A stretch of 64,000 bases of DNA from Rhodeus uyekii (Eukaryota; Chordata; Actinopteri; Cypriniformes; Acheilognathidae). The stretch's first letter is position 1, and each line of letters begins with the position of its first letter. The translations under genes and the position numbers were made by a program. Shown piece after piece: positions 38,701-51,000 of this stretch. Below the pieces are notes generated by a model. The model did not search any database. It was not told the origin of the DNA and worked only from the letters and a program-made list of their open reading frames with translations. The DNA is taken from NCBI GenBank assembly GCA_037043235.1, contig JAWRVZ010000131.1, positions 434,001-498,000 on the forward strand, written 5' to 3'.

Positions 38701-41700
38701 TTCAGTCTAACTAATAGCCCAATACAATACAGAATCTGCTTTTTTGAAAGTGTTGAATGATGTTACAAAGTATTGATTTTGTTCTTTTAGACCTTAGACC
38801 TTGCTGCTTTTTTTTTTTAAACTACTAAATCAACTCAATTACATCACCACCTGTGCAATACACCGTTTTAGCCACCATTGCCATGACAATGCTGGTCAGT
38901 CCTGTTCCAGCTCCAAGCTCAAGGACAGTGGCGCCTTTGAACGCGTTTGCTTGTGCCAGGATGAAATCAGCCAATAGGAAAGCACCACGCCAGATCTGCA
39001 ATAAGAAATGAAAACTTTGAAAGTGCAGTAGAGTAGACGTACGGCATAATTACCCAATCACCACTGTCCTCACCTGTTTCCCTACATCCTCCAAAGGTGT
39101 CGCCATAGTATGCTCTATTCAAAACCCATAAAAAAAGATGTAAGGCGTTTAAAATCATACAATGTGATAAAACAATCCATTAAAACCACATAAATCTCTA
39201 ATGCAGCCCTCACCAATCTTAATGATGTCACAGCCACCATCCTCCTCCTCAGACTCTTCATCCTGGTATGTTAGCGACACTGCAGACTGACTGAGGATAA
39301 TGGGACAAACAGCATCCCTGTTACAGGTGGCGTATCTGGGCCTTCTCACAACATCCAGGTCCCCATCTTCATCCAGAGGAACATTTGATCCATTAGAGTT
39401 CTCATGGACAGGTGAATCACAGTTTGAGTCCTTCCCATTGTAATCCCTCAGAATCCTAAACTTTGAAGTGAAGACTAGACATACAAATACAAAACCATTT
39501 TTAGATAACATACAAAATGTATGAACTCACTGATATAACTGGCTTATAATGGGCACACCCTCTCAGCTACAGCAGATGCAAAGATCTTGAGTCAGTTATG
39601 ATGAGCTAATGAACTCTGGGGTTGTGGCAGACAGAATGACATTTTTTGCACTGAGCAGATGTGATTTCTGTCTTTTCTGTATTGGTAATAACCATGCATG
39701 AGTCTGTCTGGTGCCATTTGACTGGATTATAGATCCAGTTTCTAAGAAAAGGGTTGAAAGAATAAAAAAAAATTGTCTTAAGCACCAAAAGTAGCACATA
39801 CTAATCCTAAAAAAATATGCATTTTCATTCAGTCATACATGGTTGTAACAACCTTTAGTTCAAAATTTAAGTATCGTTGTTTTAAAAAATGCTTTATTGG
39901 CTGAAATTTCAACTTTACTTCAGTTAATACGATTTCAAACGTTATGCCACATGTATCTTCCTGAAAAAAAACCTTTCAAGCCTGTTGTTTAGCAAAGAGG
40001 ATGGAGATATTTAATATCCGCTAGAAAATGGATAAAATTCAACTATTTGAACATGGAGCCACACTATATCTATGAGACTGAACCATATTGGGCCTTTAAA
40101 ATGAAGATTACAAAATAAAAGTTTATTACGAATGCGAATATGGAAGGATATTGATATATCTTTAGGTTTAGAGTTAAAGGCACAAAGAAAAACACTATTT
40201 ATGGCTTTTAGACAGGATTGTTGAATTGTGTTGATAGAAAAAAACTGAGATACAATTCTAGTTTAAACATTATTTATTATTAAAATCATTCAAATGTGTA
40301 CCAAATTCACTCATGGAGCCACATTGAGATAAAAATATTGAATTAACTCAGTAAATATATATCCATCACATTTAATATTTTGTCTTTCTTCTTCATTTCT
40401 GTTAAATATTAAACATTTGAGAGGGGAAATTTTCTGAAATTTGGTTGATTTTGACACGGAATGACCCAAATGTGTTTATGCCTGGGAACCTTTTATACAC
40501 ATACTTTACTGCAGATAAAGTATACATACATTTGAGTGTCCCTTATTTTCCTATAAAGAACCACGATTGTCTCTCATTTTCCTTTCCAGAAGTTGGCAAC
40601 CCTAAGTTCACCAGCAAATTACTCTTCGACACGCGCGGTCATAGAAATATACAGAGCTACAGCAAACACAGAACTTTAAACTAAATATGTCTGTGTGCTG
40701 GTTTCTCTGGAGCGTAAGGTATAGTTACACTGAAATGTATTCAAATGTAAATAGACATGAAAACACATGAGTTTGGCTGCATGAACAACCCTAAAGTGTG
40801 TACTGTCGCTGGATCATAAACAGCATATCATACGCCTGATGCAAGTGACAAGCTGCATATCAGACATCAGAACACACATACACGTGCAAAAGGACATGAT
40901 GAACGGTCTATCACACAGCAGAAACACAGACGTGACAACAGTGCATGTTCTGCTGTCTCCGTGTGAATGACTGCCGTAGTTTTGTCTACTACACAAACTC
41001 AAACATGTGTGACGACATATGAACAATAAAAATCAAAGAATACTCAAATACAGAAAACTTGGAAAACTTTTTAGTGGGATACGACAATGAAAGAAAGTAA
41101 GGGCACAGAACTTTCTGGCTGATTGAGTCCGCACAGCATGCATCTTATTATTCAAGAACAGAACCATAAGGGTTGGTTTTACGGTGTCAGCTCCAGTGTA
41201 GCGTTGTAAAGGTCACTCCATAGCTGCTGTTCACAATCAGGCTCTTTTTGTTTTTCTAAGAAGGCTAGTTATAGGTCGTGTACGATAAAATTTCAGCTTC
41301 ATTTGAGCCTAGCTGCTCTGATGAATATAATGAATCACAGCCTATGCAACTGCTCTCATGTTCTCATCAGGGGTTTAAAGGTCAGAACAGGACACCCAGC
41401 AAAGCTGTCCATGTACAGTATTGAAACCATAGAGAGAAAAAAGAAAAGAACAAAAAACAGAACAGAACCGTGCAGTGATAAATGTTGTGAGCGCTAGCAT
41501 TATCAACCTAAAAGACATTGGAAAAACACTGGACTAACTTATTGTGTTTATTCAGTTTTGCCACATAAGAAAAAACTTATTTACGCACGTGTGTGTGTGA
41601 AACTGAGTTAATCTACATCTTTCATTGGCACATCCTGTGAACTGCTCGACCAGCCACTCAGGTGGCTGGTCGAGACCTCAGGTGTGACCTCAGGTGACCT

Positions 41701-42566
41701 CAGGTGTATGGTGCGTATTAGTGTTGTGGTGTGTGTGTGTGTGAGTATAAATGTGAATTGACTGCCTACTGGTTGTTTTTAAAGTTATAGGCTAATAACT
41801 TTCTAAACCTGTGTATATAGGGAATGCTTAACAGTCAATGTGTAAATACTTAAGGCACACATGGAAAGCAAATGGACAGGAATCAAGGCTATGAACACAA
41901 ATGGTTACAAAAACTCTTATACGTGTAATATGTAGCACTGTCATGAAATTATTTATCATTTGTAAATTATTATTTGTAATCATGTCCAAAATAAGTGCCA
42001 AGTGACAGGGGAAGAAAGAAAAATATAATATGGTGTAAAGATATTAACTCTGTTCAGAATAACATACTAACATTCACATTCAACATTAGTGTGTATACTG
42101 TCCCCAGTAGGCGTGCAACACCAGGAAGACCCACAACTCAGACACGCAACTCTTTTTTGGTTTGTTATCCTGCAGTTGAAAAACACTTTGTACAGTCTCA
42201 CTGGTTGACTGGAATTGACAAAGGATATTGATCCAGGAACATGTTCTACTTGGTGAAATAATATTCAGCTATGTGATATACACAGCATAATCATTATATT
42301 ATATTAAGCTGATTTGGCCTTCATAAATCATAAAATATACAGCTGTCTCATAAGTCTTAGGATGGGGGTCAGACGAGGGTGATCATATTTGGGAGTTTGT
42401 GGCATGTAAATGATTGAAAATTCCTGCAGTAAGTAATAAGATGTGCAGATGTCTCCTTACCTGGCTGTCCTACACCGTTGAGTCTCTTCATAAGATGGCG
42501 AGCGTTTGGTAACAGCAGGTGCACATCAGAGAGAACAGTGTCACTTCTAAATGTGACCTGGTCCAT
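32725..42566 (-). CDS. mettl22: Methyltransferase-like protein 22 (protein-lysine N-methyltransferase)
   Basis: Ten coding exons, 5' to 3' on the minus strand: 42,461-42,566; 39,214-39,474; 39,074-39,114; 38,851-38,995; 36,401-36,472; 34,367-34,420; 34,009-34,089; 33,730-33,832; 32,992-33,160; 32,725-32,757. They total 1,065 nt, 354 residues, against about 404 in human; the shortfall is in the poorly conserved acidic linker of exon 2. Phases close throughout. The enzyme is a seven-beta-strand SAM-dependent methyltransferase of METTL family 16 and methylates lysine on proteins such as KIN17. SAM motif I is LELGAGTG (residues about 161-168); the post-I Asp follows at YCTD; the post-motif loop AADVCYDDDL is at about 251-260. 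N-terminal TFRSDTVLSDVHL and acidic DEDGDLDVVRRPR are family signatures. The last exon encodes only ten residues (ELWKVTAKGL). ATG choice rests on alignment to MD-x-VTFRSD; the acceptor of the 54-bp exon has a weak pyrimidine tract. Confidence 0.95.
33428..33586 (-). repeat. tRNA-derived SINE with A and B boxes
   Basis: Read on the minus strand, the element starts with a tRNA-like head: A-box-like TAGCTCAACCAGTAGAGC and B-box-like GGTCATGGGTTCGATCCC. The body then includes aagcaagaacc and ends near ggataaaagcgtctgcc. It lies in mettl22 between exons 33,730-33,832 and 32,992-33,160. This is the most complete of three copies in the window (others at 15,408 and 44,691). Confidence 0.85.
34721..35442 (+). 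mobile_element. Tc1-like transposon, deletion derivative
   Basis: Inverted termini cactcacctaaaggattatt (left) and aataatcctttaggtgagtg (right) bound an element of about 0.72 kb. Plus-strand frame 35,086-35,358 retains transposase blocks including GGDGVMVWGMFS and YFQQDNAPCHKA, the latter with the second catalytic Asp of Tc1 enzymes, then stops. The N-terminal part and the third catalytic region are missing. It lies in mettl22 between the 72-bp and 54-bp exons. Confidence 0.85.
35770..36060 (+). repeat. LTR-like or other T-rich repeat block in mettl22 intron
   Basis: A pyrimidine-rich plus-strand block starts tgtcatgtctctgtctac and contains a TATA-like gtatataaac near 35,895. Its composition resembles fish solo LTRs and the block at 59,640-60,390. 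Paired LTRs and element genes are absent, so the call is tentative. Confidence 0.3.
36473..38850. other. mettl22: mettl22 intron
   Basis: AT-rich intron between the 145-bp and 72-bp coding exons. It holds a C14 run (38,273-38,286), a poly-T run near 37,440 and part of a dispersed fish repeat near 38,495-38,580. No exon or RNA gene seen. Confidence 0.5.
39475..42460. other. mettl22: mettl22 intron 1
   Basis: The 3-kb first intron has no supported exon. The one striking element is the perfect hairpin with trailing decanucleotide repeats at 41,645-41,708. The rest is AT-rich and unassigned. Confidence 0.5.
41645..41708. repeat. 13-bp perfect stem-loop followed by ACCTCAGGTG repeats
   Basis: CTCGACCAGCCAC (41,645-41,657) pairs perfectly with 41,662-41,674 across a TCAG tetraloop. 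Three copies of acctcaggtg follow immediately, each nearly palindromic and related to the loop region. Confidence 0.9.
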
Positions 42567-42580
42567 GACCACCCCTGCAT
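42488..42580 (-). other. Out-of-frame upstream ORF overlapping the mettl22 start
   Basis: On the minus strand an ATG at 42,578-42,580, 14 nt before the mettl22 ATG and with A at -3, opens a 30-codon frame that ends in TGA at 42,488-42,490 inside mettl22 exon 1. It matters only if the transcript starts upstream. A candidate acceptor (TTCCCCAG ending at 42,603) and a TATA-like TTTATAAG near 42,585-42,592 are compatible with that in different ways. Confidence 0.45.
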
Positions 42581-42604
42581 GGTACTCTTATAAAGACCAA
42601 CTCT

Positions 42605-44100
42605 GGGGAACAGAACAATTTCATTAAAATAACTACTACATGCACTTGGAAAGATTATGATCTGTCAGCAGTTCTACATGAATGGAAAACTATCTTAAGA
42701 CAGAAATAGGTTGTGTTCAATTATGCACTATGTACTCAACCGTGTAGTGTAAGAATTGCATGGATATTGTCATTCAACAATGGAGTCTGATTCTCCTCCC
42801 CCTCGTAATTAAAGCTGTGACAGTTGCGAGCATGAACTGTTCAAACACACCACGCGTCGTTTATTCGGTTAAGTGCATCACCCGCGTATTTAAAGTGCAC
42901 TTTTTCTTTCTCTAATTTTCAATGTAAACTCATTACTCGCACTATTTATACTACAAAGCTTCATTTAATAGTGCAAAGGGACGAACCCCACCTCTAAAGG
43001 CAAAAAACAAATGGTCTGGTGGTTTCAAAAGTTCAGAAAAGTTCAAAAGGTTTCAAAAGTTCAGAGCTTTTATTTGAGCTCGACTGAAAGCGATAATAAT
43101 ACGTATATATGAAGATATATCTCAACGTGGGCGTGACCATGCGCTCAAGACTATCACTATGGTTTGGGCTAACCAGGAAACTAAATAAATACAGAGTATT
43201 TGATATTTAGCGAATAGTTGATGAAGAGGAGTTTACATATTTATTTAGTGTTGTCAAGTGCATTAGATCGTACTACAATATGAGCGTAATAATTTGATGA
43301 AATACCTTAGATAAAGATTACCGGTGTAGTGCAGCTTACTAGAGGTTAGACTTACAGAAGTGTTACATTAAAAACAGACCGTGTGTGTAAAAACAGTTCT
43401 GAAAACAGTTCCATAGCAGGACACGCTGACACTGAATTTAATTACTGAATGAATTACTTAATTTGTCAGTTTAATTTTTATTCATATGTGTTTACTATTT
43501 GACACATTTCTATACAGAAAAATTAGTACAGATAAGTACAGTATTATCAATCAATCAGTATTATCAAATCAATTGTTATTGATTGCTTTGGTGTAAGAAT
43601 TCGACAGTACTTAAACTTAATGTTAATAAATAAAATGGTATGAACTTTGGTATGAATTTTGGTACTCCAAAATTCAATTTCGTTTTATTAATTTGATTTT
43701 ATTGGGTACATGTACAAAACGATTCGTTTAGTTTTTTATTCTAAGATTACTAAAATTTGTACAAATTAAATTACTACTCTACTGCACATCTATATTACTC
43801 AGGTTTCTGATCGTAGACAGAGGATCAGATAACTGAAATAATGTTTACCAATCAGATTCATTCAGAGATGCCTGTAGTAATCATCTGATGCAAACAAACA
43901 AAGGTAGGCGTACTAATGAGAGAGGGGGGATTCTATGCAGCAATTACGTTCAGAACTACTCGTGTATGTGGTTTTTAATCACCAGCGGTATTTGTCTGTG
44001 CCACAGTTAATGGTCAAAGACGAGAGGTGGCTCGCGCGCGAGTGCGTGCTTCTGAAAGTGGACCATACCGCCCCCTTTCGGTGCCATTGCCTTACAGAAG
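42605..44100. promoter_or_regulatory. Divergent mettl22-tmem114 promoter interval
   Basis: The start codons of mettl22 (-) and tmem114 (+) are 1.67 kb apart and point away from each other, so both promoters must lie here or in unseen 5' introns. CpG-containing patches occur at 42,850-42,890 and 44,020-44,090. Short direct repeats of tttcaaaagttcag lie near 43,020-43,060. No single core promoter can be assigned. Confidence 0.4.
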
Positions 44101-44235
44101 CTGTGAATGGATAAACAGCACAGCATCCAGCGAGGGGCATCCAGATGTTCAGCGCTGAGGGAAAGGAACACACTCAAGGTAGCGAGGAAGGAGGGGATTC
44201 TCTTCAAGCACTGTAGAAATCTGCATTCAGCCGAA

Positions 44236-45017
44236 ATGAAAGTCACTTTCACCTGTTTGGCCAGTTTTGTGGCCACCTTTGGTGTCCTCAGCTTTGTAGG
44301 TCTCGTTCTGGCAATTGGAACCGATTTTTGGTACATCATTGACACTTCTAAGAGAGAAAACAGCTCGTCTGTGTCTCTGAGCTCACATTCTGGACTGTGG
44401 CGGACTTGTAACTGTAAGTCACAATACATGTTTGTGTTTGACATTCTGTTTGTGATTTTTAGGTTTTTATGCAGATGGATGAAGTTATTTTCTCTTTACA
44501 GTTCATAACCAGTGCTGGCCATTCATGAATCCTTTTGGAGCAGGAAGAAACTTAACAGATTCTCAAAGGCAGATATTAAGTAAGATCTGTGTGTTAATAT
44601 ATCCTCGTATCATCCTCATATTTCATGATTTTATATGTGTTATTGATAAGCCTCACTCAGCAGATAAAATCAAATTCTTCTTTTTGTACATTTTATGCAT
44701 TTGGCAGATGCTTTTATATAAAACGACTTACATTGCATTCAAGATACACATTGGCATTCTGTTTGATCTACAGGAAAGCAAGCTATTTTCAATGTTTCAG
44801 ATAAGAGATACAAACACTTGTTGTGGAAGTATGTGATCGATTTAGTCAAAAAGTACTTGGTTTGGCTTTATAGTGAGGCTGACTATGTTATATATGTTTG
44901 TTGCATTTATGTATTCATCAATTGCTCATTTGCAAGCGTTTGATAAAGTACCGGACATCAAATAAAAATATAGATTCCACTTGCCTAATAGTTGTCTATA
45001 ATAATAAAAACTGTAAA

Positions 45018-45065
<48 letters not shown>

Positions 45066-48000
45066 TTTACAGGTTTTATTTTTCAATACGCTCTAAGATA
45101 TGTTTTATTATTATAGACAACTATTAGGCAAGTGGAATCTACTGAGAGCATAAACTAAAATTAATCGAAATTTGGATTAATTTTAGTTTATGCTTTCAGT
45201 TTTTACAACTAGCAGAGGGGGAAACTTGACATATCAATAAGAAACCACACAGATATAGCTATACCCACTTTAAACATCTAAATTCTTAGGTTGCCATTTC
45301 AAATAAGGCTATTTCAACCAAATTCCTCAGATTGCCCTATTATCGTTGGATTGTCATGGAAACACCCTTCAATTAGAGGGCAGCTGTGGTAGAAACGCAG
45401 ATGTAACAAGTGCACCATAGTGAACCATGGCACGCGTTTCACCACTAATATTGCGAGGCCACCTGCCAACAGACCCTGCAACATTATTTTTTTTTTTCCA
45501 TAATCCCAATATGGCTGTTGGCCATAACCTACACTAATGTGAAACATCACTCCAAATTATTGATCTTTTTAGTGCCAAAAAAATCACCAGCTCTAATTTA
45601 TTTCGTTTTAAAATGAGCCAATAAATGTAGAATTGCAATTATTGCTGCTTTCAAAATGTGCTAATATTTTATAGTGTTGATAACTACAAAAACCAATGAG
45701 AAGAAAAGTGAACGATAAAAGAAATTGGCAATATGTATCTAACCAAAAAAATCACGTATCCATCACTTAAATCAGAAACTATGAAGAAATAATATTATTG
45801 TCTGAGCCATTTAAGGCACTTGTGTAGGACTGAATGAGATTTTAAATTCTCATGCTCTGTCTACACCTGAAACATTATGTGTACCTGCCACAAGAGACAG
45901 TGTTGAGGTTGTAAAACCAAGATTATCTCAGATTCAAGACCCCTAAACTGGCTCAAATTGGATTTAGTTTCTGTTGTGCTTTGAACAATAGACTCAATAA
46001 GTCTGGGTCTTCAGGGTATTGCTTTGATTAGATAGTGACCTCTGCACAAAGCTAAATCCCCCCCGCCCCAACGCTAGTGCAATATATCTTCCCCCTCCAT
46101 CTCTGCTGGATTGTTTTCCTAATGGGTTATCTTTGGATAAACAGTAAAATAAATACCTTATAAATGTTGAACATCATCACGGACTGCAATCCATGGCTGT
46201 TTCAATAAAGGTGGCAAATATAGTGCCGAATAATGTCGGCAATACAACTGAAATGAGAATGAAATGCACCTGTCCAATGCAATCATCTTACGGATGGACA
46301 TATTGTGGCTGTTCCAGAAAGAAAATAACGGCTGGCTTGATTATAGTGACAGTGTGATTTTTGACTTGATCGTAAATGACAACTTGTCACTGTCTGTATT
46401 GCCTGTTGTATTTATTTGTAGCAAATGTCCAAAAATATCACTATGGACCCAATAAATTAAAATGACTAAATTGGGCTTTAAATTAAAAGGACCATTGAAT
46501 TAAACAGTTTGCATTACATTAAAAGTAGACTATCCTTGGACTCATATGTTTCACTAAAGTGAAAAAATGACTGGCAAATTTCTTTTAGTAAGGGCATTAA
46601 AATTAATACATTTCAGTCTTTTTGTCTACTTCACCTCCAATCATTACTAATATAACCTTTTGTGGTCTATAATGAAGCCATTAAAGAAAATCCACGGGCT
46701 TGAACACGCTGAACTTTGATCTTAATGCGCAGAAAAAAACAACAACAATCAATACAAACTCTGCTTGCTCGGCTAGCATTTCCAGCAGTATAAAATACAT
46801 TACATTATATATACATAAATGATAAGAATATGCATAAATATACAATGACTTTTATTTACTGAATATAGTGATTTTATTGCAAGTAAAATATGTAGGGAAA
46901 TAAAAATGAACTAATATACATACATGTGTGGCTTTCCTAATCAAGTCCAATCATTATAATCAAACACAGCTGGACTCAAATGAAGGTGTAGAACCATCTT
47001 AAGGATGAACAGAAGAAATGGACAGAACCTGAGTTAAATATATGAGTGTCACAGCAAAGGGTCTGAATGTTTAGGACCATGTGATATTTCAGTTTTTCTT
47101 TTTTAATAAACCTGCAAATATGTCAACAATTGTGTGTTTTTCTGTCAATATGGGGTGCTGTGTACATTAATGAAGAAAAAATGTACTTAAATGATTTTAG
47201 CAAATGGTTGCAGTATAACAAAGAGTGAAAAATATAAGAGGGTCTGAATACTTTCCGTACCCACTGTATACATACACATTTATAACAGTAAAAACAGCAT
47301 GAAATATTACAATTGAAAATGTTTTCTATTTGAATATATTTTAAAATGTAATTTATTCCTTGTGAATTTTAAGCACCATTACTTTCTTATTTGCTGCTCA
47401 GGAAACATTTCTGATTATTATCAATGTTGCAAACAGTTGTGCTCCTTAATTCTTAAACCTAAAGTTTTCAGGTTCGATTCTCAATACTGGGTAGAAATGA
47501 CTGACACACCTATTCCCCAATCGTTTCCTGGGTGCCACAGCAAAATGACCACCTGCTACTGGTGTGTGTGTCTTCACTACTCACTACTAATATATGTTCA
47601 CTTATTTGGATGGGTTAAATGCAAATTCCGAGTATGGGTTACCATACTTGGTCGTTACATGTCACTTTCACTTATTGATTTCCATTCAGAATGAATAAAC
47701 AAAACATTTTCAAGAGCACAACTGTTTTTGCAAAAGTAGACTGATGAATTAAAAAAACATATTTGGGAAAATTCCAACCCTAACCCAGAGAAACAAATTT
47801 TTTTTTTGCTGCCATCCATGGAAAAAACTTTTTTTTTAAATTAGTCCAATTAGCATGACAAAGATCTGACCCACTAGTTCCACTGGCTGGAACTGCAAGC
47901 GCCCCCACTGACACATCCATATCTCTTCTCTCTCCAGACATGCAAGGAACTTTCATCGTCCTGCTGCCTCTCAGCGTGATTGTGCTATTTGTTGGAGGAA

Positions 48001-51000
48001 TGCTGGGCTTCATCAGTATGTTGGCACGAGCCTACCTGCTGCTCCTCCTGACCGGGGTGCTGCTTCTGTTCAGTGGTGAGTACCATCCTCACTTTCACCT
48101 CTGAGCCACATGCAGCATGAATATTAATTATACCTGTTTTACATAACATCTGGAGCTTCTGACAGTTTTGATAGTAATGAATACAATTCACAATGAGGGA
48201 AAAACTGATGGAAAAAATATTATGAACAGTTGACTTGGGGCACTGGAATTCGAGAGTTAAGGTAAAAAAACCCCCCAGTAATTAGGATCTTAAAAACACG
48301 CAATTCTGAAATCATTGAACATTTTACAGCTCCTTAGAAATGTTTGTTTGCATTTCACCTATACCTCACCTCCTGCACCAGTGGGAAATAAGAAATTACA
48401 AAAGTTTTTTTTCTGCCCAAGGATAGCTAGTGAACTCTAGCTAGTTTTGATTTCCTCACTGTTAATAGGTTACGCATTGTATTGACTGACGAAGAGTATT
48501 CTGGCTAGCTATTTAGAGATATTTAACTAAATATTTCCATATTTAGATATGGAAAAATTAAACAGTAAGCAATTGGCTCCCTGGCTTAAAAAAAAGGTGA
48601 TGATTCATCATAAACTTTATTGAAACATCCATCGCCTTGGACTATAGTTAATTATTTTTCAGAATATGAAAAACTTAAAATTAAATAAAGTAAACAATAT
48701 AAAGGAAATAACAGCCAAATCATTAGTGCAAATTCCACACAAAGTATGAGGGATTTCCCTTTTTTACCTTAAATTGACTATAATTTTCAAAAGAAAAACA
48801 TATTTTTGTTGGTTGCTGACCTTACAACTGTCACGGTGGGTAGCTGTTAAGAAGCACACAACAAAGGCATCAACCAAAATGATCTTTAATTCTAACTTCA
48901 ACCACACCGCCCATGATGTTAACCAACCGCTACCATAACCAAATACACATCAATACATCAAAAACTAGACTAAAACTGGCGCTTATATACACAGGCAAAC
49001 AAGATAATTAACACAGTGATTAACAATGAACAGGTGAAAGGGATGAATGAATGAGACTTATGGGGAAATCTGGGTCAAAGCAAAACTAACACAGAAGACA
49101 AAATACAACGACAAAAATAACATAAGCCTGACAACAAAATCTTTGAGAGAAAATTTAAATGAAAAACAAGTTAATTTCCCTCCACTAACAAAAGAGGATT
49201 TTGCACTGGTCTTTCAATTACTGACATTTTCAAGTTTTGAGTCAATTAGAAGGATCTTGGCTCTTCTTACAAGTCCATCACTACTAGAAATAATTTCCAT
49301 TATCCTACCAAGCTTCTATTAATTTCTTTGATATTCCTTTTCAACTATAGCACTATCACCGACTTCAAAGATTTCTTTTGGATACATTCCACTTCTATCG
49401 AGCAGCTATATTTTAGAGATATTCCTTGCACCAACGACTCCAGAATTGTTCTGCTAGATACTGCACGTCTCCATTTTTTCCGCACATGCACATCTTTCTT
49501 AACAAATTTCCCCAGTGCAAATTTAAGCAGATGGTTTGGAGTGATCGGTCTTGGAGTTTGATGATTAGTCAGGTAATCAGAAGCGAGTGGCCTATAGTCC
49601 ATCATTGCTTCTTATGAAAAAGCCCATAAAGAAGGGTTGTGTAGCCTTCCTGGATGAAGTGTGAGAATAGCATTTAGCACAGATCTTACTCTTCTAATTT
49701 GACATTCCAACACTCCACCAGCATTGCTCGCATATTTGTTCATGATGAAGTGGCACTCTTTCCATATCCATTTCCTTAAGTGCAACTTTAGATAATTTTT
49801 TTTGCTCCCACAAAGTTGTTTCTTTGATCAGATCTAAGGGCAATAAAACTTAAAAAAATAAAAAGCAATAAAACCACTTAGGGTAATAAAACAATGCAAA
49901 GCATTAATGAAAGAATCAGTCTGGTCGTAAAGCGTCTTGATAAAGAAACTGGTTAAAGAAGACCATACCTTTTATGAATACTTTATCCCTTTAATAAGAA
50001 ATCGACCAAAGCAATCCATGCCAGTGTATGTAAATAGAGGCGATGAATCTACTGTCTCTGGGGGAGCAGGTCTTCTGTGCTTTCTGCAAATGATTCAACT
50101 CTTAATGTAAGATGTTACATGTTACATATTACATATAGATAACAGGGAGAACGAGATTTTAATCTTAAGAATAATGTACTATTTTTCCAAGACCTCAGAC
50201 CAAAATGTTTGAATGGGGGTACAATACCATATGTATGTGTGTTGCGTATTAAAATTACATTGGACAGATGGGTGAATTTTGTATTTTTTATATTGTGCAA
50301 TATGTATTCTATGAACAACTTTATATTGAGTAAATAGATTGAGGTTATTACCTAAAGAAAACATATTTTCACACATTTGTACCCACAAGTTGGGGCCAGG
50401 AGATGCATCCAAAATACAATCTGATTCCCATTTTCCAGTGGTAGGATATAGAATGCGGCAAGTATTAATCTGTATAATTTAGATTTTTTTGTACTTTTTC
50501 GAAGATGAAACAACTTTAATCTGAGTAACAAAAGAAGATTGAAGTTTATTATAATTCATATTTATTGTATTTTTAATTACATTCTTTATATGTAAATAAT
50601 GAATGAATTCTCTTTTAGGGATGTCAAATTTAGAACTCTTAAATCTTTGAAAATTAAATCTTTGAAGGAAAATAACTTGAATGAAGGTGAGTAATACCTT
50701 TTTGTCAGGATTATAGCAAATTGGGGAATGCATACAGCCCACACTTTTTTTCTTTTTCTTTATTAACTAAATTAATGTATTTTCTGAAACATTTATGCTT
50801 TTTAATAGATGTTTCTATAAAAGGTAGATCACTTAAGTTAATATTATACAGACATATTGTTCCAAATCAATCCATGGATCAAAATCTGAACTGGAGTACA
50901 TCCATCTTATAACAAATTGTAACTGATTTTCCTAGTAGTATATTCAAAAATACAGTAGCATCTTGTTCCCCTGTAATGTATTTTTTTGTAAGGGGGATAG

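Noticed and set aside
41645..41708. Bacterial-type terminator or CRISPR-like array
   Set aside because: The host is a vertebrate and the decamers lack spacers; it is a local stem-loop with short direct repeats.
45147..45194. Hairpin as a microRNA precursor
   Set aside because: The stem is only 20 bp with an 8-nt loop and is almost entirely A/T; precursors need about 30 bp or more of stem.
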